Under the pieces are notes generated by a model that ran no database searches, was not told the DNA's origin, and saw only the letters and a program-made list of their open reading frames with translations. From assembly GCA_009774235.1 (NCBI GenBank), contig VSNJ01000080.1, positions 1-18,212 of the forward strand: a stretch of 18,212 bases of DNA, read 5' to 3'. The DNA comes from Lachnospiraceae bacterium (GTDB lineage Bacteria > Bacillota > Clostridia > Lachnospirales > Lachnospiraceae). Position numbers and translations under genes: made by a program. Below are positions 1-7,556 of this stretch, in pieces; position 1 is the first letter of the stretch; every line of letters starts with the position of its first letter.

Positions 1-71
1 GGGTACAGTTAAAGAATACCGTCCTAACTTGAATCTACTTTGAATTGAATATGTTTTTTATGTGGAGATAG

Positions 72-104
72 AAAAAGCGGCAAGCTAACTGCTTGCCGCC
101 TTTG
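72..104 (-). terminator. Rho-independent terminator after the left two-component operon
   Basis: Perfect 9-bp arms (77-85 and 91-99) flank a 5-nt loop. On the minus strand the stem is followed at once by five T residues (72-76). It lies 12 bp past the kinase stop codon, where the operon should end. Confidence 0.9.
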
Positions 105-115
105 AAATATATGTG

Positions 116-1519
116 CTAAAACTGTAGGTCAACGATAACACCTTGAATAGTATTTGCAATTTCAATTTTCGCACCATGCAAATCAAGAATTGTTTTTACA
201 ATATACAATCCTAAACCTGTGCCGCCTGTCTGCCTGTTTCTTGACTGGTCTACCCTGTAAAATGGTTCAAACAGTTTGGAAATAGCTTCGTCGGGGATAT
301 TTGCGCCTGTATTCTCAATCGTAAGGGTGGTTGTTTCAGTATCTTTCCATAACTTTATCAATACTTGATTTCCGTCTCCCGAATACGTAGCCGCATTTCC
401 TAAAAGATTATCCAATGCTTTTTGAAGTAGCTGCATATCGCCTAAAATATAAATCTCTGGGGATATGGATTGTTCAACCGTCAAATCCTTTTGCATGAAT
501 AAATCTTCAAATGCTGTAACACAGTCAATTATAAGATTGCTAAAATTAAGATTGCTTTTTTTGCAGATATAACCCGGAGTATCTAATCGGGATATTGTCA
601 AAAGCTCCTGTACCATTTTTCCCAAAGTGTCCGTAATTTCCAAAGACTGTGCAAGATATGTTTCCCGGTCTTTATAGCGTCCCACTTGATAGAGCATACC
701 TTGAAGCTGTCCTTTGATAATGGTGATAGGTGTTTTTAATTCATGGGAAGCTGCTGCAAAAAATTCTACCCGCTGTTTTTCAAGCCTCCTTTCCATATCA
801 ATATCAGCTTGCAACTTTTGATTGGCTTCCTGCAATTCTGAAAGAGTCACCTCCAATTTTCGGGAGAGTGTATTTAGGCTGTCAGATAACACGCCTATTT
901 CATCAGTGCGCCCGGCAGAACAAAATCCGCTAAAATCCATATCTGCCATTTGCTTTGAAAGTTTGCTCACTTTCTTAATAGGCGCAGTCATATACCATGA
1001 ATAGAAAAAGGCTGAAATGATAGAACCTAACAATACGACAAGGCAAAGCACTGGGAGAGTCCCTTGTATAGCTTCTTCTGTCTGGGTATGTTTTGCAGTA
1101 TTCCTTGTTACCAATAACGTATAAATCGAATCGCTATCAGCAAATGAAGCGGTGTAGGTTTTTGTTTTTTCAACTTTATCAAAATCTGTAATCTGCCCAC
1201 CGACAAGTTGGTTAATATCATGTAAGCTCACTTCCTGTCCGTCAGACTGAAAGAAATGCAACTCAAATTCATTTTCGTATTGTTCCTCTATCCATTCAGA
1301 CTCAGCTTCAAGAAACATATAAACGTATTCTTTTTCGGTTTTCGATAATTCATCGGGCAAAAAGCTAAGTTCCAAATCGACATCTTCTATGTCATACTGA
1401 TAGCTTTTGGGGGCAGCATGTAAAATGAAATGATATGTTGTAAAACAGCACACCGCTATCAACAACAATGTCAGCAAAAAAACTTTAACAGACAATCGGC
1501 TTTTAATCTTCCTTATCAA
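116..1519 (-). CDS. Membrane sensor histidine kinase, HAMP/HisKA/HATPase type (VanS-like)
   Basis: Sensor kinase of a two-component system: it should autophosphorylate on a histidine and pass the phosphate to the regulator encoded just upstream. There is a membrane segment at residues 11-33, an extracytoplasmic sensor of about 120 residues, a second membrane segment at 155-176 and a HAMP linker to about 230. The H box SHELKTP has the phospho-acceptor H259, followed by the N box (NLLGNA, N371/N375), the F box (FEPFYR) and the G2 box GGTGLGL at 432-438. The 467-aa length is normal. The start codon is TTG (1517-1519) inside the regulator gene, an overlap of 17 bp. No ATG occurs before residue 68, past the first membrane helix, so a non-ATG start is required; another TTG at residue 9 is possible. 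Family assignment is firm. The VanS-like label rests on general resemblance, and the signal is unknown. Confidence 0.93.
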   Translation of the reverse strand: MIRKIKSRLSVKVFLLTLLLIAVCCFTTYHFILHAAPKSYQYDIEDVDLELSFLPDELSKTEKEYVYMFLEAESEWIEEQYENEFELHFFQSDGQEVSLHDINQLVGGQITDFDKVEKTKTYTASFADSDSIYTLLVTRNTAKHTQTEEAIQGTLPVLCLVVLLGSIISAFFYSWYMTAPIKKVSKLSKQMADMDFSGFCSAGRTDEIGVLSDSLNTLSRKLEVTLSELQEANQKLQADIDMERRLEKQRVEFFAAASHELKTPITIIKGQLQGMLYQVGRYKDRETYLAQSLEITDTLGKMVQELLTISRLDTPGYICKKSNLNFSNLIIDCVTAFEDLFMQKDLTVEQSISPEIYILGDMQLLQKALDNLLGNAATYSGDGNQVLIKLWKDTETTTLTIENTGANIPDEAISKLFEPFYRVDQSRNRQTGGTGLGLYIVKTILDLHGAKIEIANTIQGVIVDLQF

Positions 1520-2174
1520 TTCTATATCCCACCCCTCTAATCGTTTCTATGTAGTCAGCAGCGCCAAGTTTTTTTCGCAGGTTCTTTATGTGTGTATCAA
1601 TAATTCGTTCTTCTCCGAAAAACTCATACTTCCATAAGGTTTGTAACAGGTTTTGCCTCGTTAAAATTCTGCCCTTATGTATCAGCAGTTCCCGCAGTAT
1701 TTCAAACTCACGGGGCGTTAAATCAATGTTTTCTTCTTTTGTATAAACCTTGTATCCATCTAAATCCAGTGTTAAATCCTTATAGTTCATAGTCTGAGGA
1801 ATATCATTCTGCTTTGATGAACGGCGTAAAACAGCAGCAATTTTCCGTAGCAATACAGGCATAGAAAAAGGCTTTGTGATATAATCATCAGCTTGTAAAT
1901 CCAACCCCTTAAGCTGATTTTCTTCGTCATCCAATGCCGTGAGCATGATAATGGGTACATCTGATTTTTGACGGATAACCTCGCAAACGCCGTATCCATC
2001 TATTTTGGGGAGCATAATATCAAGCAGTATCAAATCAAAGGTCTGTTCGGAATATCTGGCAAGGGCTTCCATCCCATCAGCCGCCAATACAACACTATAT
2101 CCGGCTTCCTGTATGAAATCATACAGCAATGCCTGTATGGATAAATCGTCCTCTACAATTAAAATTTTTTGCAT
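1503..2174 (-). CDS. OmpR/PhoB-family response regulator (VanR-like)
   Basis: Transcription factor partner of the kinase downstream. The receiver domain (residues 1 to about 115) has the acidic pair D9/D10, phospho-acceptor D52 in LILLDIMLP, T79 and K101. A C-terminal winged helix follows, with the family motif LTPREFEILREL and the end IETIRGVGYRID. The ATG at 2174 is chosen because it sits just after an excellent AGGAGGTGG site; the frame continues upstream to 2255, but those 27 residues match no receiver domain. Length is 223 aa, typical for the family. It overlaps the kinase start by 17 bp, implying coupled translation. No van ligase or D,D-peptidase genes are in view, so the target is unknown. 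Confidence 0.94.
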   Translation of the reverse strand: MQKILIVEDDLSIQALLYDFIQEAGYSVVLAADGMEALARYSEQTFDLILLDIMLPKIDGYGVCEVIRQKSDVPIIMLTALDDEENQLKGLDLQADDYITKPFSMPVLLRKIAAVLRRSSKQNDIPQTMNYKDLTLDLDGYKVYTKEENIDLTPREFEILRELLIHKGRILTRQNLLQTLWKYEFFGEERIIDTHIKNLRKKLGAADYIETIRGVGYRIDKED

Positions 2175-2554
2175 AGAGCCACCTCCTGATATGGAATCAT
2201 AGCATACTTTTTTGAATCTATTATGGAGATTTTCAAATTTTTCATTTTTTTGCATCTTCTGAAACCATCAATATATTACCTGACTTTTCCATCACCACCT
2301 GTTTTCTTCAACTTCATTGTCATGAATTATATGAGGACAGCCCAGCAATAGCAAGTATAAATTTGCAGATTCAATATTTTTCAATTTCATATTCAATCAC
2401 GGATTGACCAGCAACATATAAGACACACCATATAACTAAATTATCCACTCAACCTCTCCTTAACAATTCCATCTCCACAACCTACCCTATATCTAACCTG
2501 TCAACTCAACTATTCCATCCAAAATGCAATGGATATGTTTCCGCACAATACAAC
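2175..2554. other. AT-rich intergenic stretch between the left regulator and the recombinase terminator
   Basis: No credible coding frame on either strand. It presumably holds the promoter of the left two-component operon; a TATGAT near 2190-2200 on the minus strand is a possible -10, but no good -35 is seen. The sequence from 2472 to about 2540 resembles 5497 to about 5556: a 12-bp block with one mismatch, then a 16-bp block (2498-2513 and 5524-5539), then GATATGTT. It also carries CTCAAC motifs like those in the putative attachment sites. Confidence 0.6.
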
Positions 2555-2607
2555 AAACAAAAAAACCGAGAGCCGGAACAATTTTCCCAAACTGTCCAGG
2601 CTCCCGG
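2555..2607 (-). terminator. Rho-independent terminator, probably the original terminator of the large recombinase gene
   Basis: On the minus strand CCGGGAGCC (2607-2599) pairs with GGCTCTCGG (2574-2566), with one G-U pair, followed by seven T residues (2565-2559). It lies about 30 bp beyond the orphan recombinase tail that stops at 2640, so before the insertion it would have ended the recombinase transcript. In the present arrangement it may serve the DUF262-HNH gene. Confidence 0.85.
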
Positions 2608-2639
2608 AAATCCCTTGTTTTCTACACTTTTCCGCTATC

Positions 2640-2678
2640 TCATTTCTCCACCCGTGACATCAACACGACACACTCAAC
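2640..2678 (-). pseudogene. Detached 3' tail of a serine recombinase gene (VECVVLMSRVEK and stop)
   Basis: On the minus strand this reads VECVVLMSRVEK followed by TGA (2640-2642). The intact recombinase at 5661-7331 ends VECVVLMSRV. The tail has no gene attached: in frame, a TAA lies four codons upstream of its first Val. It therefore looks like the original end of that recombinase gene, separated by the 3-kb segment between. Similar Val-Glu-x-Val-Val-Leu ends are known in large serine recombinases (general knowledge, not checked here). Confidence 0.7.
2655..2678. repeat. Left copy of a 24-bp direct repeat, candidate attachment site
   Basis: TGACATCAACAC, one variable base, then ACACACTCAAC. 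It matches 5670-5693 in the same orientation with one difference (G2667 versus A5682). An ACCC block directly to the left (2650-2653, 5665-5668) is shared too. Flanks diverge to the right of the repeat. Such a short near-identical core bounding a segment that encodes a recombinase is what attL/attR of a serine-recombinase element look like. Confidence 0.7.
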
Positions 2679-2866
2679 ATGTAATAGTTAGGCTATTCGC
2701 AAACATATCAATAAATTATAAAAAGCCTTATTTTTTGGGATTTTGACAAATAGTGTATCTTATCTATCAAGTCTTCTTCCTTGATTAGGCTATTTAGAAA
2801 TACTTAATGTAAACAAGTGTAAAACCAATTCATGCAATGAACATTATATGAGATTACATTTGGAAT
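2679..2866. other. AT-rich left end of the nested insertion
   Basis: Non-coding stretch between the attachment-like repeat and the DUF262-HNH stop codon. It holds a 10-bp direct repeat TTAGGCTATT at 2688-2697 and 2785-2794, and a small ATCAAG/CTTGAT hairpin near 2766-2786 without a T-tract. These could be accessory recombinase sites; nothing more can be assigned. Confidence 0.4.
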
Positions 2867-4426
2867 TTAGTTTTTAACTCCTGTGTTGCAATAAGGATGT
2901 GTAAGTTGTGCATTCTCTATTATTGCTTTTCCTCCATCTTGTTTTCTTTCTATATGATCAATGCTTATTGCATTTTTATGTAGTATTCCTCCACATATTT
3001 TACAACAAGGTGCTTTTGAAAGTGCTTCTGTAATAAATACTTCGCTTTTTTGATAATTAGAAAAATCAGTAGGAACTTCTTGGAATAACGTCCACTCGTG
3101 GCTAGTTTCCGACAAATATGAAAATTCAGATTGCTTTCTAATTTCGTTTACAACTTCATCCGCTTGAATACCCAAATCCAATTTATTTAATATTTCAAAG
3201 AAAAAATTTGAAACATTTTTCATTCCAGCTAGTGCAGAACGGTTTTTTCTAGCAATCACCTGAACCAAAGAGCTATTTGAATAATATATTTTTTCAAAAT
3301 CTTTACGGTGCTTTATAAAGAAATTTTTCTTTTTTCTCTTTTCTAAGTCAATCACAAATGTAGCAAAAGCATAAAACGCAGACAGTCTAAATGAACCATT
3401 TCGAGCATAAAAATATACTAGTGGATGTAATCCTAAGGACGATGGATGATTGCTGTTTATTAGCCTTGCAATTCTTCTAACATTCTTTAAACACCATATT
3501 GTTTCCTCTCCTGTTGCATCAACAGGAGAAAATTCATGTCCTGAATTACATATATTCACAAACTCATATATCAATGTCAGCGAATTTGAATTATGCTTAC
3601 CGCACATTGGAACATCTAAGGTTTTTATAGGAGTAGCTAATTTAGGCAAAAACATTAGTTCAAAAACCTCTTTAGATAATTCTTCAATTTGTGACTGTAT
3701 TTCCTCTTCGAACTTTTCCCAATACTTATGCCCCATTCCCATCCTCATAATTGCCCTCGCTGTAATACAATTAGCCTTTTTTCTAGATTTTATCAAATCC
3801 ATTTCAGTTGGATTAATAGGGGCAGCTTTTTGATTGATATTGAAAAACGATTTTTCTGCAGAAGATACATCGCCCTCAACCCATTGAAGTTGAATGGCTG
3901 CATTGCTTAGTAATCTTGCTTTTTTTACCACGCTTTGGTCATATATATCTGGATTAGTCAAAGCATTTTTATACTGGTGATAAGATCCTATCTTTTTTTC
4001 AATATATTTACGTGCTTTATTAGCTATCAGCAATTGTTCCTCTGGAATATTGCCATCATAAAACTTGCGAGAAAGTATTCCATCGCCATAATCGTCATTC
4101 AACCATGCAATTAACGAACTTAATCGGTGAGCCCCATCTATAACAAACACATTTCCACCAGAACTTTGCCATAAAATAATGGCTGGAATAAGTTCGTAGC
4201 CTATAAAACTATCTACAAAGCTACCTATTTTTTCATAATCCCATTCTGTTGTTTCTCTCTGAAAATCAGGTTTATAAATATTAAGTAAGAAAAAACTATC
4301 AGATAAAAGATCTGAAATAGATACTGTATCTTTTTTTCTTCCACGTTGTACACATGTGATTGTTTCAAGATCTTCTCTTGGAATAAGTGCATCAAGATTT
4401 ATTTTTTCAGCCATGTATTTTACCAT
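2867..4426 (-). CDS. DUF262 (ParB/Srx-like) protein with C-terminal HNH endonuclease domain
   Basis: Probable nucleic-acid-targeting enzyme. The N-terminal region resembles DUF262: PDFQRE at 53-58 fits the family's Gln-Arg motif, and VIDGAHRLSSL (DGxxR at 97-101) fits the conserved DGQQR loop. In GmrSD, SspE and BrxU that region binds or hydrolyses nucleotides and directs a nuclease against phage DNA. The middle (about 190-440) is not recognised beyond FFNINQKAAPINPTE, also common in this superfamily. The C-terminus (474-519) is an HNH fold with CKIC (C475, C478), IDHI (D490, H491), N505 and HPYCN (H510, C513). Here the nuclease is a canonical zinc HNH, not the DUF1524 type usual in GmrSD. 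At 519 aa it is compact. ATG 4426 has an AGGA site; an in-frame ATG at 4414 is an alternative. It lies 48 bp downstream of a recombinase gene within a putative insertion, so defence or element competition is plausible but unproven. Confidence 0.82.
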   Translation of the reverse strand: MVKYMAEKINLDALIPREDLETITCVQRGRKKDTVSISDLLSDSFFLLNIYKPDFQRETTEWDYEKIGSFVDSFIGYELIPAIILWQSSGGNVFVIDGAHRLSSLIAWLNDDYGDGILSRKFYDGNIPEEQLLIANKARKYIEKKIGSYHQYKNALTNPDIYDQSVVKKARLLSNAAIQLQWVEGDVSSAEKSFFNINQKAAPINPTEMDLIKSRKKANCITARAIMRMGMGHKYWEKFEEEIQSQIEELSKEVFELMFLPKLATPIKTLDVPMCGKHNSNSLTLIYEFVNICNSGHEFSPVDATGEETIWCLKNVRRIARLINSNHPSSLGLHPLVYFYARNGSFRLSAFYAFATFVIDLEKRKKKNFFIKHRKDFEKIYYSNSSLVQVIARKNRSALAGMKNVSNFFFEILNKLDLGIQADEVVNEIRKQSEFSYLSETSHEWTLFQEVPTDFSNYQKSEVFITEALSKAPCCKICGGILHKNAISIDHIERKQDGGKAIIENAQLTHPYCNTGVKN

Positions 4427-4474
4427 ACCTTTCCTGTTTATTAACTTCTCTTTATTTTCAAAATATAAAATCGT

Positions 4475-5398
4475 TCACTTCTTTGAACTATACTTCTTGC
4501 TTTTTCTCCTACTGCCATTTTCATCTCTTACAATATTACTTCTCCTCACTTTCTCCATTTGTACCGCTTCGAAAACTTCTTTTGATATTATAGCAGGATT
4601 ATTTCCCGATGCTAAATAATGAACCTCACTTTTACTCGATTTCAAAAGTTCAACATCACCAGTATACTTCTCATTACTCAGCATAACATCAATAGTTCTC
4701 TTACACCACTTCGCTTTTCCGATTGGCGAGAGAATTTTACGCTTTTCAAGTTCCTTTATAATACCAACAACACTTTGACCTCTGAGATACAAGTCATATA
4801 TCAGTTTAACATTTTTAGCCTTTTCTTCATCAATTACTAAATGACCATCCTCATCATGTTTATAGCCATAGCACTTTCTGTCATAAAGTTTTGAAGTTCC
4901 CTGTGCTGCCCGTTGCTTAATTCCCCATCTTATATTTTCGCTTCTGGACTCATTTTCAGCTTGTGCAATGGACTCAATTACAGAAACCATCAGGTCACTG
5001 TTAGTATTAGCAGTGTCTAAGCTATTTCCTTCAAATATCACACGAACACCTAAAGCCTTTAACTGGTTAAAAGCATCTAAAACTTCAACTGTATCCCTTC
5101 CGAACCTGCTGACATCTTTCGTTATAACTATCTCTAGCTTATGAGATTTGCAATCCTCAAGCATTCGATTGAACTCTTTTCTTGATGAGCCTGTCTTGCT
5201 TGTCGCAATATCCATATAAACATCTGATAAAAGCCATTGCGGTACAGTAGCTATTAATCTTGTCAGATGAGATACCTGGGCAGTCAGGCTTTGGAGCTGT
5301 TCCATGCTGTTTGTACTAACACGGCAGTAAATCCCAACACGCTTTTCTCTCTTTGGCGGGTTAGCAGGAATATAATGAACCTTTGGATTATTTGGCAT
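4475..5398 (-). CDS. Serine recombinase, short form without zinc ribbon
   Basis: DNA strand-exchange enzyme of the resolvase/invertase superfamily. The catalytic domain has YCRVST with nucleophile S28 and the SRFGRD arginine motif. A PF07508-like recombinase domain follows (YGYKHDEDGHLVID through NEKYTGDV, about residues 185-255). The protein ends at KSKKYSSKK, the point where full-length relatives normally run on into a Cys4 zinc ribbon and coiled coil. At 307 aa it is much shorter than the 450-600 aa usual for large serine recombinases, and no frame below the stop restores the missing part. ATG 5398 follows a GGTGAG site at good distance. It is probably the integrase, active or decayed, of the nested segment, co-transcribed with the DUF262-HNH gene. 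The family is certain; its activity is doubtful. Confidence 0.92.
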   Translation of the reverse strand: MPNNPKVHYIPANPPKREKRVGIYCRVSTNSMEQLQSLTAQVSHLTRLIATVPQWLLSDVYMDIATSKTGSSRKEFNRMLEDCKSHKLEIVITKDVSRFGRDTVEVLDAFNQLKALGVRVIFEGNSLDTANTNSDLMVSVIESIAQAENESRSENIRWGIKQRAAQGTSKLYDRKCYGYKHDEDGHLVIDEEKAKNVKLIYDLYLRGQSVVGIIKELEKRKILSPIGKAKWCKRTIDVMLSNEKYTGDVELLKSSKSEVHYLASGNNPAIISKEVFEAVQMEKVRRSNIVRDENGSRRKSKKYSSKK

Positions 5399-5660
5399 AT
5401 TTTCTCACCTATCCGTTCTCGACTAATTATCATTCATTAGTCTTTCCCAGATGGTGATTAGCCTATGCATCAATCCTGTCAACCACAATAATCCTGTCTA
5501 CACAACCTGCCCCTAAAGTCATTCTGTCAACTCAACTATCCCTTTCGATATGTTCCCAAAACCTTGATTTTGCGGCATTTGACAGGATTATTAACATTCA
5601 AAACCCACCATGCAAATGCCACAAACCCCTTGAAATCAAAGCCTTTTCACACACCTGACT
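5399..5660. other. Non-coding right end of the nested insertion
   Basis: No coding frame is supported. It should hold the promoter of the short recombinase gene, but no clear -35/-10 pair is evident. It is rich in TGTCAAC/CTCAAC motifs (around 5475, 5494 and 5525-5537), and 5497-5556 resembles 2472-2545 outside the insertion. A perfect 12-bp inverted repeat is listed separately. Confidence 0.5.
5487..5592. repeat. 12-bp inverted repeat at the right end of the nested insertion
   Basis: AATAATCCTGTC (5487-5498) and GACAGGATTATT (5581-5592) are perfect inverted copies 82 bp apart. A shorter direct copy, AATCCTGTC, lies at about 5472-5480. The layout suggests recombinase binding sites or a regulatory element rather than a terminator, because the loop is long and there is no T-tract. 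Confidence 0.55.
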
Positions 5661-7331
5661 TTAGACCCTTGACATCAACACAACACACTCAACGGTATTA
5701 CCTCTTTCCCACAAAACTTTCCTTACCTCCTTGCCGTCAATATAAATCGGGAAATTAAATTCTATCGACTTTAACGGCATTTCTGACTCACCATTCGGAT
5801 ATATCTGAATTTCTTTAATGAGGTAAGTGATGAGGCTTTTCTTTTCCTCGTCACTCATTATAGCATATAGCTTTCCAAAATTCTGCATGATTTTATAAAC
5901 ATTGTCCAGAGTAATTGCTTCCATCTCAATAGAGCTTTTTCTTAACTTGGCATCCTCAATTCGTTCCTCTAACTCCACCATCATATCATACAAAGCATCA
6001 AGCCTTAGTGTCATATCATGGATTTTTCTCTCACGGTATCGGGCATCCGCAGGAAGATTATCAATTTCATTTTCCAAACGAGCCTTGTTCAAGTCCACTT
6101 CTTTCAGCTTATTTTCATAATTGGCAAGCTCCTTATCCACTGTGCTTGTGTCTGTCTGAACACCTATCCGTTTTTCAATCTCTTTGGCAAAATAGGCATC
6201 GCTTACCAACTCCTTTACAGCTTCAACTATAAGCGGCTCAATGTCTGTTTTCCTCAAGGACGCTTTATAATCACAATGGTGACCTCGCTCCTGTTTGTTT
6301 CTTCCACATATATAATAGTAAACTTCTTTATATGTGCCATCCTTATTTGTCCATGCGTGTTTGTTCGTGTACATTGAAGTGCCGCAAAGAGGACATTTCA
6401 ATACGCCTGTTAGAAGATGCGACCTGTCTTTGCCAACCTTTGACGGCTGCTTAATTCCTGTCGCCTTCCGCTTTGCATGGACTTTCTGCCAGAGTTCCTC
6501 GCTGACAATTCCTTCATGCTGTCCGTCCTCTAAAATATAATCATCAGTATGGACTTGCTTATATTCATTTTTTGTTCCCTTAACCTTTTCCCGTGTCCTC
6601 CTGCCATAAGCAATTTTTCCGCAGTAAACAGGGTTGTCTAATATCTGCCGTATTAAATGGTTGCTCCATGTTTCTAACTTTCCGTTCTGGCGGGGTATTT
6701 TCTTTATGCCTTGCAGATTAAGGTATTTTGCAACACCACCAAGCCCTATATCTGAGTTCCCAAACTTTTCAAATATAATTCGGATTGCTTCTGCTTCGGT
6801 TTCCTCTATCAAAAGCTGATTATCTTTCAAGTAATATCCATATGGGGCAAAGCCGCCGTTCCAACCTCCCTGTCTTGCTTTTTCCCTGCGTCCATTCATT
6901 GTTTGCTCTATGATATTTTCTCTCTCAATCTCTGCAACCGCAGATAAAACAGATATTAGGAGCTTTCCGCTTGTCTGGGATGAGTCAATCCCTTCTTCTA
7001 TGCAGATAAGATTTATGCCATAAGACTGGACAAACTCTAATGAGTTTAAGATGTCAGCCGCATTTCTTCCAAAACGGGAAAGTTTATAAACCAGAATATA
7101 ATCTATCTCCAGTCCATTCTTTATGTCGGAAAACATTTTCTTAAATGCAGGTCGCCCCTCAATTGATTTTCCAGACTTTCCTGCGTCCTCATAAATGCCG
7201 ACAATCTCCATTTCCTCACGGTCTGCAAACCGCTTTAAACTGTTTTTCTGACCTTCAAGACTGTATCCATCAACCTGCATCTCGGTACTTACTCTCGGAT
7301 ACAGAACACATTTCTTTCCTTCTCTATTCAT
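5661..7331 (-). CDS. Large serine recombinase, likely integrase of the ICE
   Basis: Full-length large serine recombinase of 556 aa, expected to integrate and excise the element through att sites. The catalytic domain has YPRVST (nucleophile S15), YKLSRFGRN at 82-90 and the EIERENI helix. The recombinase domain spans about 160-250. A zinc ribbon has C313, C316, C342 and C353, and a coiled coil runs from about 398 to 470. ATG 7331 is chosen because GGAGGTGG lies just upstream; the open frame to 7394 adds residues foreign to the family. The gene ends VECVVLMSRV, inside the 24-bp direct repeat. The other copy, 3.0 kb to the left, continues for EK and stops ahead of a terminator, so the present C-terminus seems rewritten by an insertion. 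Co-transcription with the 50-aa ORF upstream is likely (50-bp gap). Confidence 0.95.
   Translation of the reverse strand: MNREGKKCVLYPRVSTEMQVDGYSLEGQKNSLKRFADREEMEIVGIYEDAGKSGKSIEGRPAFKKMFSDIKNGLEIDYILVYKLSRFGRNAADILNSLEFVQSYGINLICIEEGIDSSQTSGKLLISVLSAVAEIERENIIEQTMNGRREKARQGGWNGGFAPYGYYLKDNQLLIEETEAEAIRIIFEKFGNSDIGLGGVAKYLNLQGIKKIPRQNGKLETWSNHLIRQILDNPVYCGKIAYGRRTREKVKGTKNEYKQVHTDDYILEDGQHEGIVSEELWQKVHAKRKATGIKQPSKVGKDRSHLLTGVLKCPLCGTSMYTNKHAWTNKDGTYKEVYYYICGRNKQERGHHCDYKASLRKTDIEPLIVEAVKELVSDAYFAKEIEKRIGVQTDTSTVDKELANYENKLKEVDLNKARLENEIDNLPADARYRERKIHDMTLRLDALYDMMVELEERIEDAKLRKSSIEMEAITLDNVYKIMQNFGKLYAIMSDEEKKSLITYLIKEIQIYPNGESEMPLKSIEFNFPIYIDGKEVRKVLWERGNTVECVVLMSRV
5670..5693. repeat. 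Right copy of the 24-bp direct repeat, candidate attachment site
   Basis: Overlaps the last codons of the large recombinase gene (codons for VECVVLMS). It differs from 2655-2678 at one base. To its right is intact recombinase coding sequence; to its left lies a new stop codon (5661-5663) supplied by the inserted segment. Confidence 0.7.
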
Positions 7332-7381
7332 TCTACCACCTCCGATATTTAGAAAAATGTGATATGTAAGGTTGCGTAAAA

Positions 7382-7534
7382 CTACGCAACACAATCCAAT
7401 TCCTGCAAAACAAATCTTCCGTATTTCTCAACCACCTGCACCATAGCTCTCATAAAAGCATCAAAGTTTTCCGCTTCATTAACCTTGCTTTCGTGCTGCT
7501 GTTCTGCATTTGTGGACACTTTAACATTTTCCAT
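7382..7534 (-). CDS. Small 50-residue acidic protein of unknown function
   Basis: ATG at 7534 is preceded by GGAGGT seven bases upstream, a strong site. The protein begins MENVKVSTNAEQQ, has a helical stretch NFDAFMRAMVQVVEKYGRFV and ends QELDCVA before TAG. I do not recognise a family. It sits 50 bp upstream of the large recombinase gene, downstream of a plausible promoter and a long palindrome, so it is likely the first gene of the recombinase operon. A role as an accessory or directionality factor is possible by position only. Confidence 0.6.
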   Translation of the reverse strand: MENVKVSTNAEQQHESKVNEAENFDAFMRAMVQVVEKYGRFVLQELDCVA

Positions 7535-7556
7535 CTAGCTACCTCCGCATAACAAA

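Noticed and set aside
116..2174. Left two-component system as part of a vancomycin-resistance operon
   Set aside because: The kinase and regulator resemble VanS/VanR in type, but no ligase, dehydrogenase or D,D-peptidase genes are visible, so no resistance call is justified.
2688..2794. TTAGGCTATT repeats as the start of a CRISPR or repeat array
   Set aside because: Only two 10-bp copies 97 bp apart, with no regular spacing or further units.
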